DNA of 64,000 nucleotides from Gordionus sp. m RMFG-2023 (Eukaryota > Nematomorpha > Gordioida > Chordodea > Parachordodidae). Below are positions 38,380-50,819 of the stretch, piece after piece. Both the position numbers and the translations under genes were made by a program. Location: NCBI RefSeq assembly GCF_954871325.1, contig NC_088778.1:3567743-3631742 (forward strand). The letters are read 5' to 3'. The notes under the pieces were generated by a model that worked only from the letters and a program-made list of their open reading frames with translations, searched no databases and was not told where the DNA came from. Each line of letters starts with the position of its first letter. Positions within the stretch are counted from its first letter, which is position 1.

Positions 38380-41300
38380 TTATAAATCTTTATTTAAAAA
38401 AATAAACTATTTTCAAAATTGTAAAAAGCGTATTAATTTTTTTCCAAAACTAAAGTTTCCTGGACTAATTAAATGTACTAATGGAGTAGAGGGGTAAGTG
38501 ATACATTATATATAATAAACAGTAATTTTCAATTTAGGATATCTATTAGATAATAAATGATATATACCAATGTATAATATAAAAAACCTGTAAGCGTTAA
38601 AAGTTATCTATTTTTGAATGTTTTTTTAATGTAACTAATTGTAAATTGTTACGTTAACATCACTAATCTACATTTATTCTATATTATTTCAGTCTTCAAA
38701 TTATATTCTAGTAAGACAGCTATTTATAATTATAAAGTGAAATAAGATGAGTCTAGAACACAGGCTAAGAAATATTTGTTTTTATTTAGAAATGAGTTAA
38801 AAGCCGATATATTTTAGCTTAATACTCTCATTTTAAACATTTAACTTTACAGTATAGTAAAATGTGTTAAATTTATAAAATTGTCCAGTTGCAATGAAGA
38901 TAATAATTACCAAGTAATTTTTCCCCTAATAATAAATAAAAAAAAACAAATTTAGCATATTTAAGTAAATAATTTTTTTTTCTAAAAAAAATATTTGGGC
39001 ATCTTTCTAACATAATAAAATAAATAAAAATATAAGTTAGAAATCGAACTTATTTTAGGTTTTTTACTTTCAATCATTTCAGTTATATAAATAAGAATGG
39101 TGGGGGGAGGAGTATATTTTTAAGTAATATATGATGATGGAAGAAAATGCTTACAGGGAGTAAATATAATAAGAAATGATAATTAATGCATAATTCCTTA
39201 GATTGAAAACTCATTTTATTTTAAAATTTTTAACGATATTGATGAAATAATTATTTATAAGGACGGATAAGGTTTAGAGATAGTCGATCGAAACCAAGAC
39301 TCTATATTTTATTTTTTTTACTCTGGTTTTACGGGAAAAAGGTAAAAAAAAATTTAACCCTCATTTGGGATTATCTATTGATTGTGTTTTAGTCATTTTG
39401 GTAAAAATGGCCTAAATAAAAGTTTTTGGCAAAACTAGTCTAGGCATTATTGTGCTATAGAAAAGCCCAATTAGGGTCGATGATTTTAGCCAAAATAATA
39501 TTATATAACCCTGGAGATTATGCTCTTATATGACAGAAAGGTTTGGTATTTGCTAAATATAGAAGCTTAGCTAATATTATTTTGGCTATAATCTAAATCA
39601 GGTCGTTTTTAAAAACGACTCGAATCGTGCATTATAACAATCCTAGTTATATTATTTTATATTTTCCATCAATATTCATAAATAAAGCCTAAAGAGATTA
39701 TACTACCCTAAAATTTCTTGAATAACTTTGCGTTTTTTAAAAATAAATAAATTGATTTTTGTTAATTTATAGTTAGAGTGTAATATAATATTTTAATTAA
39801 TTCAATAAGCCAAAAAAAATTAAAAATTTATAATGATTAAATACAAAAATAATTATAAAACTATTTTTTATTATTTCTAGCTGGAAAAAGTACAATGTTT
39901 ATGGATTATTTTTAAATATTGAAATTCTATAAATGTTATAAGTTGTATTAAAATAATTTTTTTTTACCTTTCATTATACTTTTACCATATACTAGTAATA
40001 AATAGGATAAACCGATATTATATTATAATAGGAAAAAAAATATATGATATAACAAGCCAAAAGTCTCGAGACATGTTTTTAGGGATTAGATGCATTTGGA
40101 CTACGCCATAAATGGGATAGGATGCATTCCAGAGTGCCATGAAGAGGAAGCGTAGAGACGCATCTCCCAGCTATGAATTCTTGATATAAGTTAAATATTT
40201 CTATCACAGTTCAAAAACAAATATAAAATAATATTAATTTTATTTTCTTCTTATCCCGGCACATAAATTTTAAGGCTATAAAAGTAAAATTAATAGAAAA
40301 TTTTTAATTTAATTGAAATATTACCGTTTTCAATATTTATACAATATTTTAATTATACTTTTGGCTAGAAAAATGTAAAACAAAGAAAAATAATTCAATT
40401 ATTCACGACTTGTTTTGAGAAATTTTAAATATCTAATTATTATGTATAAATATATATTTTAAAAAATCCAAAAGCAATTTGGAAGTTATTCCCATCTCCC
40501 CCTTGTATTTAAATAATCAAAGTATTCAAAATTTGTATTTAATTTTAGAATTACAAACCTTTATAATGAATGAACCGTTTGTTTCATAAAAATTCACTCC
40601 ATTATTTCATTTTTCATTTGATTAGAATTAAGATATACTAATTATTTTTATTTATTTTAGTCTACAAATTACATTCTACTAAGACAGGAAATTATAATTT
40701 TTTTAAATAAATTAGATGAAGACGCACCATAAAAAATTATTTTTTTTATTTGTGTTATTGAGGGCTTAAGACTCTCTTTTGAAACATTTATACTTTACAG
40801 TATATATTATTATGAATTAAATTTATAAAATTGTTAGTTGACAATAAAAGACGTTAATTACCATTTGGAAGTTCCCCTAATAATAAATAAAATAGATTAA
40901 ACATATTGATATTTTAATAAAAAACTTGTTTTGGCCTCTTTCAACGATTATAAGAAAATAAGTAAAAGATGGATCAGCGCAAAGGCGTTAAGAGAAGACA
41001 AAAATTAAAACTTAATTACAACAAAAAATGAACTTATTTTTGATAACATTCAAAAGATTATTTCGGCTAAATAAATTTTAAAAAAATATAATGGAGTGGG
41101 AGATTTATGATTTATTTAAAAAAAATATATATAATAATTGAAAGAATGCTTAAAGATGGAGTATAATACGGTATGATGATACATGATGCCTTACACGAAA
41201 TATATTTTAGAATTCTGTAAAAATTAAGCTGTAGTAAAAAATCTTTTACCTTTCATTACACTTATACCATATGCTGATAATAAATAGGATAACATATATA

Positions 41301-42260
41301 TTATAGTAGGGGAAAAAATGTATAAAGGGATATAACAAGTAAAAAGATGTAGAGTGACATATCTCTTATTTTTAAAAATTAGATACATTTCGAGGAAGTT
41401 ATAAATAGAAAAAGATGCACCAGGGGTGCTATAAAAAGGAACCGTCTAAAAGACGTTTCTGGAGGTCTGGCGTTCTTTGTAGAAGTTTAATCCTTCTAAC
41501 ACCTACTTATGTTAAATAATATATACATGTTAATGTATAATAACTAGATGAAAAGTATTAGATTATTTTATTCTTGCTATCTCAGTTCATAAAAAATATA
41601 TAAATTAATATTTCATTTATTATAAAAAAATAACACTCTTCCCTCCATAACATTTTCTTGGGTTTTGAAAGTAACATAAATGGAAAAATTTTAAGATTTC
41701 GATATTTATAATATATTTGAATTATACTTTTGGCTAGAAAAAATGTAAAACAAAAAAGTATGATTTAATTATTCACAACTTGTTTTAAGAATTTATAATA
41801 TAATATTATTATGCACAAATATATATTTAAAATTATCATTGTCTAACTCTATAAGCAATTTCGGTGGTTATAAATTCCCCCCTCCCCCTTGTTTTATTTT
41901 TCAATATTCAAATTATTCAAAATTTGTTTTTAATTTAAGAATCGCCCTCTACAAAACCGTTTGTTTTATAAATATTTCCGCCTTTATATCATTTTTCATT
42001 AGATTAGAGCATGATTCAGAGTAGATATCTATCTTTTTTTAAAAATAGTTGCTTTCTTTGATAAGGCATAATTAGGTAATTAGGTTTTATCTATTTTTAT
42101 TCCAAAATGCATCTAGGTCACCTTTTTTTATAAATTATGATATGGTGATGCTAGTTTTATACTAGTGCTGAGGTTTTTAACATTTAAAACTAATTAATTT
42201 TTTATTATTAATAGTTACCTTCTTCTAGTTACAGCTATAATTCAAAAGCATTTTGTTGTA
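38380..42260 (+). repeat. Diverged tandem units, copy II, first group
   Basis: Two cores lie at 40082-40175 (GGGATAGGATGCATTCCAGA) and 41385-41490, each preceded by the acceptor-like/'tttaccttt' module (TTATTTCTAGCTGGAAAA at 39880). The stretch near 38455-38560 (GGACTAATTAAATGTACTAA) matches 43750-43860, giving a larger period of about 5.2 kb with two cores each. Confidence 0.6.
39441..39645 (-). mobile_element. MITE of the TAGTRTTGTTA family, 205 bp
   Basis: The right end in reverse reads TAGGATTGTTATAATGCACG, then TCGAGTCGTTTTTAAAAACG. The left end is TAGGCATTATTGTGC with GCCCAATTAGGGTCG. The interior ATTTTAGCCAAAATAATATT pairs with AATATTATTTTGGCTATAAT near the right end, making the element a large imperfect hairpin. 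It interrupts the array unit between TAGTC and GTTATATTAT. No matching target duplication was seen. Confidence 0.7.
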
Positions 42261-43560
42261 CTGCAATCATATAAGCCTGTCTAAAGATAATCTGTCTCAT
42301 TATGACCATGTTGCTTATTTGGTCCTGCTCAAAAACACCAATCGAACAAAATCGATAAATTCAAAACTACATCAGTTTCATGTTCTCCGTTGATAGGCAA
42401 AATATTTTTAGATTTTATGTTCATTTTTCATAAATTTATTTAGCACTCAGCATTGACGTTTCAATAGAGTAATGATATTATAAAATACTTTTTTATATTA
42501 TATTTAAGTAAGTTGATTTTTAAAATAGTATATATATTAGCTGCAATGTGTTTTTTCGCTCCCTAAAGGCCCTACCGCTTTCGCGAAAGATTTCCCCCAT
42601 GATTCTGACGATGGGTTGCCCGAGAAAGATAATGTAATAATAAGATGGATAAATTTATGAATGTGTTATTTTTTCAAATTAAATTCCTTTTTTGAGCACT
42701 TTTGTAAATTTTAATCATCTGATTTTTACGGAATTATTTTCTACCATGTTTAAAACACCTTATATTAAAATTTATTGGCAGTTTTACAGTTAACCTCATG
42801 TCATTTATAATATATGAAAAATATATAGAAAAACGAATATAAATTAGATTAAATACAATGGTTAATGGCAAAATTGTTTATTTTACAGAGTAGATATTCC
42901 AACCATGATGGAATACATTTCAGGTAAAATAAACGTGCTCAAAAAATAATTTAGTGTTAAAAAATAACCGTTTACCGGAAAAATACATTTGCCGTTAAAA
43001 TTGTTAAAATTAATTATACTCAAAGCTATATTTAAAAAAAAAACAAAATTACAATTTAATTTACTTAAATAACTCATATTTATATAATTTTATGTTAATT
43101 ATATTAATAATTTCGCGATTTAAAAATTTTAATCAATTAAAATGTAATTTAATTTAAAAAGCCACTTCCCACGGCATACAAACATCAATAACTTCTTAAT
43201 ACAGTGGTCATCAGGTTGCTTTACTTTCGTTGATTTTTTACATGATTCAACAGAAATTCCACAGTAATTATTAGGACAAAATTCTTGAAAAAAATATTCA
43301 AACATCGCTCATGTATTATCCCACGTGTTACTAATATTCCTAGTGTTTTTGGTGATAAATTTCTAATGTTTATCACGTATTATAGGAGATAATTAAATAA
43401 GTGGCGGTCATAATAAAGACTTCCATTTCGAACTAGTCAAAACGATGGCATTCAACAAAGTAAATGCATTGCTATTTATGCTTCCATATAGCAATGCAAG
43501 TAAGCCTGTCTCTTAATAGTTTTTTTTTTAAATTTAATTTTTTATTTTATTCAGTTTTTT
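42261..43560 (+). other. Isolated 1.3-kb stretch, possibly a decayed hAT
   Basis: Not part of the repeat units on either side. At about 42553-42650 one plus frame reads SLPKGPTAFAKDFPHDSDDG and continues in the same frame with LPEKDNVIIRWINL. At 43437-43518 another reads MAFNKVNALLFMLPYSNAS. The second resembles the 'LxLPHSNAxVER' part of hAT dimerisation domains, but the VERxFS that should follow is missing. CTTTCGCGAAAG (42578-42589) is a perfect palindrome. Assignment is tentative. Confidence 0.3.
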
Positions 43561-44299
43561 TAAATTTATATATATTGCTTAATAATTGTTAATTGTTTTT
43601 ATATGATCTTTTTTTTAAAATCCGTTTTTAATAATAAAAAACAAATTTATATATAATAAATTATATCAAAATATTTGGCATTATTTATTATTTATAAACT
43701 GGTTTAAATTGGTGTCTAAAAAACGTGATAGTATTTCTCCAAAAATAAGGTTACCTAGACTAATCAAGCATACTAAGTGAGTAGAGTGCTGATACAAATG
43801 GGATATTATATTTAATGAACAGTAATTTGATAATTTGGGAAATCATCTATAAAGAATATACAGAGGAGATTTTAGTAATTTGTCACGGTTATTTATTATT
43901 CAAAATAAGTATTTGCCAATATTAGGCTAATTACTTTAACAAAACACACAACTTAATTTATTCTTATTTTAAAGAAATTTTCATTTTTGAAATGAGTTAA
44001 AAACATATATATTTAAGCTTGAGACTCTCTTTTTAAAACATTTGACTTTACAAGTATATGAGTTAAATTTATGAAATTGTTAGTTGCATTATAAAAACGT
44101 AAATTACCACGCGGTTTTTCTCCTAATAATAAATAAAAATAGATCAAAATTTTTTTTTATAAATGTTCGATGTAAATAGTAGGCATTTTCCAACGATCAT
44201 AATAAAATAAAGCAATAAAGGATAGATTACTGCAAAGGCGATTCATTAATTTATGAAAGTACCAGCTTAGAAAATTAGCGTTGTCAGCTCTATCATTAG

Positions 44300-44307
44300 A
44301 ATCTTAC
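44300..44307. repeat. MITE target-site duplication, left
   Basis: AATCTTAC, identical to 44675-44682. Confidence 0.95.
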
Positions 44308-44674
44308 CAATGGCGTAGTTACGGGGGTGGTTTTCGGGTTTGGACCCCTCCCAGAGTAAAATTTTTTTTAGATTATACGTTCAAAAGACTTAAAAGTGAT
44401 TTTATAACAATTATGTTACTATTGAAATTATTCTGGATAGTATTATTATAAAGTCATTGAGAATAATCTACTAAATTATAATAACATATTATTGATGCAT
44501 TTAAAAAATATATTTATTATATATTATCGAAGATATGTTTATGATTTGAGAGATAAACCCGGCCGAAGGCCGGGCAAAAGGGCCGAAGATCCGTTAAAGG
44601 GGGTCTGGGGGCGAAGCCCCCCAGCTTTTATATGTATGGACTCCCTCTAAGGAAAATTCCTAGCTACGTCACTG
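44308..44674 (+). mobile_element. hAT MITE, 367 bp
   Basis: Termini are CAATGGCGTAGTTACGGG on the left and, in reverse, CAGTGACGTAGCTAGGAA on the right. Perfect 8-bp target duplications, AATCTTAC, lie at 44300-44307 and 44675-44682. The interior has no coding but carries two perfect GC-rich hairpins in an AT-rich setting: CCCGGCCGAAGGCCGGG and CTGGGGGCGAAGCCCCCCAG (44620-44639). The intact ends and target duplications suggest it is younger than the surrounding repeats. Confidence 0.95.
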
Positions 44675-44682
44675 AATCTTAC
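44675..44682. repeat. MITE target-site duplication, right
   Basis: AATCTTAC, identical to 44300-44307. Confidence 0.95.
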
Positions 44683-46760
44683 AAACTACAAGACAAGTAA
44701 AAACATTTGGTAAAATCTTTTAGTTCATTCAAAATTTTAGATTTTTTAAATTTATTTTAAGATATATATTATTTATCTCATTAAATGTATTTAAAACACA
44801 TATGGGGTGAGGTTAGATTTAAAATAAAAAAGAATAGTATATATATATAAGGCTTAAAATATCTTTTTAGCATGTGACTATTTAACTACACCTTGCGTTC
44901 CGTAATAATAGCCAATTCTTATATTTCTATAATAAGCCAATAAATTAATTCCAACCGAATCCAGATTATGTAAAAAAAATTGTTATTTCCAAAGGTAAAA
45001 TAGTGTATAGTATATTCAGGTTTAATTCGATTCTTCTTCAGGGTTTATTTCATAAGACTAATTTATCTTAAATAATTGAGAATTCCCTAAAAATTATAAG
45101 CTATCATAAACTATTTTTTACTTTTCAATAAAAGTGTACCATATACTAATAATAAATAGTATATATATATATATATGCGATAGTAGAGGAAAAATAATAA
45201 AAGATATATAAAGCCAAAAATCTCCCAACATCCTATTGCTTCATGGGGACGCTATAAATGATGGATTTATTCCAGCGGTGCGTTTCGCTATGCTATACAT
45301 CAGATTAAAATTTAATCTTTATAATGGATACTTATGTACTAAATTAATACTTTTGAATAATAATAGGTATATAAAAAGTATTAAATGCCATCCTTGAATT
45401 TTCAGATCAAAAAAAAATTTTTTTAATTTAATTCTTCGCTTCCCTATCTAATTAAGCTTTGAAAGTAAAATTAATATAAATATTTTAATTTAATAGATGT
45501 ATCTTTTCTTTAATTATATAAGATTAACTATACTTTTGGCTAGAAAAATATAATTAACAAAAAAAAGTAATAATGCAATTCGTTAAAACCATCAAATATA
45601 ATATTATACTTATGTAATATTATATTATTTTGCATAAATATATATTTTTTTAAATTAGCCAAAGCCATTTGATTTTTATTTCCCACATTGTATTTCCAAT
45701 GATTAAAGGATTAAAAAATTTCTTTTTTACTCTAGCATCAAAATTCTCTTTTATAAACTGTTATTTGCAATGTAAAAAGAAACTACCTCGTGGCATTTCC
45801 TCTAATAATAAATATAATTAGATTTACTTGGAGATTTGGCCAAAAGAATAATGTTTGAGCTAAAATTTTGATCTTACCATTTTTCTTAAAATATAATCTA
45901 ATGTTTTTAAAGACCATAAAGTTGTTATCGATTATATCTAAACTTCTATTTCTTCCAATATTCAAAAAAAAATGATCAACTGATTCTACTACCTTAAAGG
46001 TTCCCAAAAACCTTTACGTTTTAAGAAATTAAAATGTTAAATTTTTGATTAATTTTTCAAGTTATGATATTATATTATAATAAATTTAATATTAATCTCA
46101 TTAACTAATATCAGAGATTAAATCTTTCTTAGGAAAAATATATTAACGAAAACATAATTATAAATAATATTTTTTTATAAATATCTCATTAGCTTTTATT
46201 TTTTAATATAAAAAGATATATTATTTTGACTAAAAATTTTGAATCATGATTATCTTTCTATAATATGCCAATAACATAAAACTTAACACATTCAGAATTA
46301 TATAATAATTATAAAATGTCATAATACTATTATTTTGTTATTTCCAGGTGTAAAATGTCAATGTATACTATTGATTAAAAAACAGTTTATTCCGGCTTAA
46401 ACCATTTATACTTTTCAAGTTTGCTTTTATCAAACGAATTTATCTTAAATAATTGGGAATTCTGTAAAAACTATAAATTGTCATTAAAAATTTTTACTTT
46501 TCATTATACTTGTACCATATACTAAAAATAAATATAATACACAATATATATATATCATAAGGGAAAAAATATTATATAACTAGCTAAAAGTCGCTTAACA
46601 TTTTATTTTTAGAAATTAAATGCATCTCGATAACGTTATAAATTGGATATGATCCAAGAGGTGCTTTGCGAAGAAGGCATCTAGATGTTATTTCCTAGAG
46701 TCCAGATATAAATTTAATATATCGAATACCTACTTGTATGCTAAATTATAATATATATCT

Positions 46761-49380
46761 GATGTAACACATTTTTATTTGAAAATAGAATTAATAGAAA
46801 CATTTTAACTAATAGGAGCGTTTTGATATTTATAAGAAAAATAATTATAAAAATAATTTAATTATTCACAATTCTTTAAAGTAATCAAATATAATAATAC
46901 ATAAATATTTTATTTTTAATTAGTAAACTCTGTAAGCTATTTGGTGATTATAATAATTATTTATTTACTGTTTTCCCAATATTCAAAGGATTAGAAATAT
47001 GTTTCTTATTCTAGCAATCAAAAACTTCTATATAAACTTTTGGTTTATAAATATTTCCTTTATATTATTTTGTTCATTTATGATCTGATAAATAATATGA
47101 AATTCAATGATTATTTCATTAATGTAATAATGATGCCAGGTCTATACTTAGGTTGTTAATTATAATTACCAGTTATTCATACATTTTTTTAGAGTAACTA
47201 GTTAAAACTAAATTTTAATAGTATCAACTTTACAATTTACTTTATATATTATTTAATAAACAGTAATTTTAAATTTGGATAGATCACAAATCACCATAAT
47301 GTCATTGGGGAGGGGAAGGAACTCCAGCCCACTGAAAAATTTGAAAATCACATTTCAAAATTTTGAATTTTTATATATACCAAATGTAATTTTTATAAAT
47401 ATTAGCCAAAAATAAGTAATTTGAAATAATGTTAACTAAAAAAATAATAATTTTTCAAATAATTTTAACATATTAAGAGTAACTTAAAAATAACTAGTTT
47501 TGTTACACATTTTTGGAAATTTTAATTACAGCTATTTGTTGTTTCAAAAATACGATTGCTCCTTTACTCATAGCTAGTTACTTTAACAACACTAATCTGC
47601 AACTTATTCTTATTTATTTTAGTCCATATATTATATTCTATCAAGACATCTATTTATAATTCTAAATGGTAATAAGATAAGCAAGTACACTAATTTTTTT
47701 TTTTTAAATGAATTAAAAATATACATTTATGCTTATAACTCTCTTTTATAACATTTGAATTTAGATTATAATGTAATGAGTTAAATTTTTTAGTTGTAAT
47801 GTAAAATGTAATTACTTCGTGGGTCCTCCTCTAATAATAAATAAAGCTAGATTATCTTCGATATTTAGCCAAAATATATCTTTTAAATTAAAATCTTGAT
47901 TTAACCAAAGGATCAAAATATTTTTCTACAATAAAGGTTCTCACAACTTTTACGTTTTAAGAAAATAAAATATTGTATTTTTTGTTAATTTTTCAAGTTA
48001 AGATATTATATTTTAATAAATTCATATTAATCGTTTAATGAATATTAGATATATAATCCTTCTTAGAAAAAATAAAATCTTAACGAAAACATAATTTTGA
48101 ATAATATTTTCTTGTAAATCTCTCTATAGCTGTATTTTTTAAAATAAAAATATATATTATGACTAAAAAATCATGATTATCTTTCTATAAAATTACAATT
48201 AAATAAAGCTTAAAAAATTAAGAATTATATATTAATTGTAAAAAGTCATAATAATTATTTTTTTTATTTCCAGGTGTAAAATGTCAATGTATTGGTTTAA
48301 AATGATTAAAAAAAATTAAGTATTCCTGGATTAACCCTTTAAATTTTCAAGTTAGCTTTCATAAAACGAATTTATCTTAACTCATAAAAATCTTTTACTA
48401 AAAAATAAATGGAACACACATATATATATATATAGTAAGGGAAAAAATTAATCCAAAGATCGCTTAATATTTATTTTTAGGAATTAAATGTATCTCATTT
48501 GCGAAGAAGACTTCTAAAAGATGTTAATCCTACCTTAGCGTCCATGAAAGAAATTTAATATTTCGAATATCTACTTATATGCTAAATTATAATATATATC
48601 AGTAAAAAAAATTTTCTTCTCTTCATGCTAATACAATTTTATACAATGAAAGTAGAAATAATAGAAAAATTTTAATTACTAGAGGTATGAGTGTTTTTGT
48701 ATTATATATTAATTATACTTTTGGCTAGAGAAATATAATTATAGAAGAAAAAAAAATTTAATTGTTCGCAATTCTCAATCAAATATAATAATGATAAACA
48801 TATTTTTTAATTAGCCAACCTATAAACCATTTCCAATATTCAAAGGATTAGAAATATTTTTCTTACTCTAACATCAAAAACCTCTATACTAAACCTTGGT
48901 TTTATAAATATTTCCTCCATTATATTATTTTGTTCATTTATGATCTCATAAATGATAACATCAAGTTTTAACTAAATTCATTGGTTATTTTTATTAAATT
49001 AGAATATAACTCATAATTGAATCTTTTTTAAAATCAGAATTACTTATTTTAGATAGAACATAAATAAATAGTAAGGTTTTATCTATCTTCACTTGGAAAA
49101 ACAAGGTAGAAAAACTTATATTATAATATTTAATAAGATGTTGCGAAGTCTATAAACTTGTGTAACTAAAGTTACTTTTGAATTACAGTTACTAGTTACA
49201 ATCCTTTAAGGTAACAAGTTAATATTTACGGAAAGTTACTTGAATTACAGTTACTAGTTACAATCCTTTAAGGTAACAAGTTAATATTTACCGCTATATT
49301 TTATGACCACCAATCCTTCAAATATCTTCTTAACTAAAAGTTGTGCCATTTATGGGCAAAATTATGGTTTGATGGAAAGG
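46761..49380 (+). repeat. Diverged tandem units, copy II, third group
   Basis: One eroded core at 48480-48560 (TTTGCGAAGAAGACTTCTAA), acceptor-like TTATTTCCAGGTG at 48274, and TGTTCATTTATGATCT landmarks near 47088 and 48940. A relic of the insertion seen at 24471 lies at about 47300-47480. Confidence 0.6.
49171..49295 (+). repeat. 64-bp direct duplication
   Basis: Two adjacent copies (49171-49234, 49235-49295) share 51 identical bases, beginning TGAATTACAGTTACTAGTTA and ending AAGTTAATATTTAC. They contain inverted GTTAC/GTAAC motifs. Confidence 0.9.
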
Positions 49381-49412
49381 AGCATTAATATTTTATTAAA
49401 TCTGTAGTTTCT

Positions 49413-49637
49413 GTGGAATGGTTGTTATTATTAGATTTTGCAGGCATATTGATACATAAGGGGACTCAAGCAAGAGACCTGCACAATTTCCAAAGAATGA
49501 AAGGTATTCCATTTGGGTGTTTATTTACATCTAGGGACATCTTTGATGATTCTAGAGTAGATGGTGTTTTTTCCTTTGCCGAGACGTGTTATAATTTTGC
49601 GATTGGCGGTCCTTTCAAATATTTACAATTGAAAAAC
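49413..49637 (+). pseudogene. Exon-like open stretch 1 of an unrecognised gene
   Basis: One frame stays open from 49413 to 49721. The part up to 49637 has protein-like composition: FAGILIHKGTQARDLHNFQ, GIPFGCLFTSRDIFDDSR and VDGVFSFAETCYNFAIGG, ending FKYLQLKN. At 49638 a good donor, GTGAGT, follows, and TTTTGCAG at about 49436-49443 is a candidate acceptor. The DNA is visibly less A+T-rich than its surroundings. A decayed paralogue lies at 25.8 kb. I do not recognise the family, and no start codon or upstream exon is identified; the ATG at 49413 is only the first in frame. It could be an exon of a live gene or a young pseudogene. Confidence 0.45.
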
Positions 49638-49722
49638 GTGAGTAGGAATAAATGTTTGAACGGTGGAGATGCGGGAGGGGATAAACACACGTATTTGCCT
49701 CCATGTTTCTCTCAAATATAAG

Positions 49723-49860
49723 GTTTTCGAACTGATATACTTCCCTTTAAAAAGAATCTGATAAAAAGCATCTCAGCAAAAACTGAAAATCTACGCTTCA
49801 AAAAGTTTATGCTTGCGGATGTATCTAGTTCCGTGGAAAACAATTGGGGTAGCATCCTGT
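49723..49860 (+). pseudogene. Exon-like open stretch 2 of the same gene
   Basis: Bounded by a pyrimidine-rich acceptor (TTTCTCTCAAATATAAG, AG at 49721-49722) and a donor CTGTAAGT (GT near 49859). The open frame reads FRTDILPFKKNLIKSISAK, NLRFKKFMLADVSSSVENNW, then GSIL. It needs a phase-1 join, whereas the stretch ending at 49637 ends in phase 0. So either one boundary is misplaced or the reading frame is broken. A paralogous stretch is found at about 53620-53725 (TGGAAAACAATTGGGG in both). Function unknown. Confidence 0.4.
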
Positions 49861-50050
49861 AAGTTGTTAGAGTAATGTAGGTGAAAGTGATGCATATGTG
49901 ATCAATCAGAATTTCGGAAAGTTTATCGAGATTCAACGATTCCTTTTTCACAGGCATGTTGGAGGTTGACATGAATGAGTTAATAGGTTATAATTGATCG
50001 AGGGAATAACCTTTAAGGCGGTTAATTCATTCTAAAATGTTGGAAGAAGA
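49861..50050 (+). pseudogene. Downstream remnant of the same gene
   Basis: Aligns with 53740-53870: GTTTATCGAGATTCAACGAT here against ATTTACTAAGATTCAGGATG there, and later TTCTAAAATGTTGGAAG against ATTTGAAAAGTCTGGAAG. All frames here carry stops. Confidence 0.4.
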
Positions 50051-50819
50051 ATTTTAAAGTTGGCATCGTATATTATATTTGTTTAATTAGCTAATGGAAA
50101 TGAAAGCTATTAGAGCTAATTGAATGTAGGTTTAATAATAATGAGTCTTAAGTCAGGCAAAATTATTAAACTTTAAATTAAATATATTTTAAATTAATAT
50201 TTGATTCCTCTCTAATATACATATACATGAGAGGAGATGAAATTTTTGAAAAATGGGTCTAATCGAACAAATAGCACGAAGAATCAGTGGGATATTTAAA
50301 TATATCAAGATTAATTTAAGTTATTATTATAGATTTTAAATAATAACCGTTCTGACTAACATAATTCAAATTCATAACACAGACCAAAATAAAATAGAAT
50401 CCCCGGAAAATTTATATCACCTTTCACACCCAAACTAACATACAATAAACTTCATTTAGCATCTTTCACGTTTATAATCAAAGAACCTCTATACAAATAC
50501 AATCAATTCATTGCGAATCTGAATTTTCCTTTAAAAATCAAATCTGAGTTTACTGACATTTGTTAAAACTTTTTCATATTTTTGATTTTAAATTAGTTTT
50601 CTTGGTGTTCTTATAATAATATATAATATATTCCTCAGTTCCTTATAAAAAATTTTTAGTTTCCTATAAATATAATAAACATTTTGGTTACAATTTAAAC
50701 TCTCTCCCAGATAAGATTGGAATAACTTTATATCCAAATTAATTATAAAATGAGACTCTAATTTTTGAAAAAATTTAGTAATATTGAATGTGTCTGACGA
50801 TAATTATTACAAAATTAAA
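50051..50819. other. AT-rich DNA, nothing recognised
   Basis: No ORF, RNA or repeat is supported. Confidence 0.3.

Larger units (their letters stand above)
43561..46760 (+). repeat. Diverged tandem units, copy II, second group
   Basis: Sister of the 38.4-41.5 kb group, with cores at 45215-45310 and 46612-46720 (GGATATGATCCAAGAGGTGC). The acceptor-like site TTATTTCCAGGTGTAAAATG (46347) is almost the same as that at 48274. A hAT MITE sits at 44308-44674. Confidence 0.6.

Noticed and set aside
41839-42024. Short plus-strand frame in an array unit
   Set aside because: Falls in repeat landmarks whose sister copies are stopped.
49712-49972. 86-codon minus-strand frame
   Set aside because: Antisense shadow of the plus-strand stretch that has proper splice-like borders and a paralogue.
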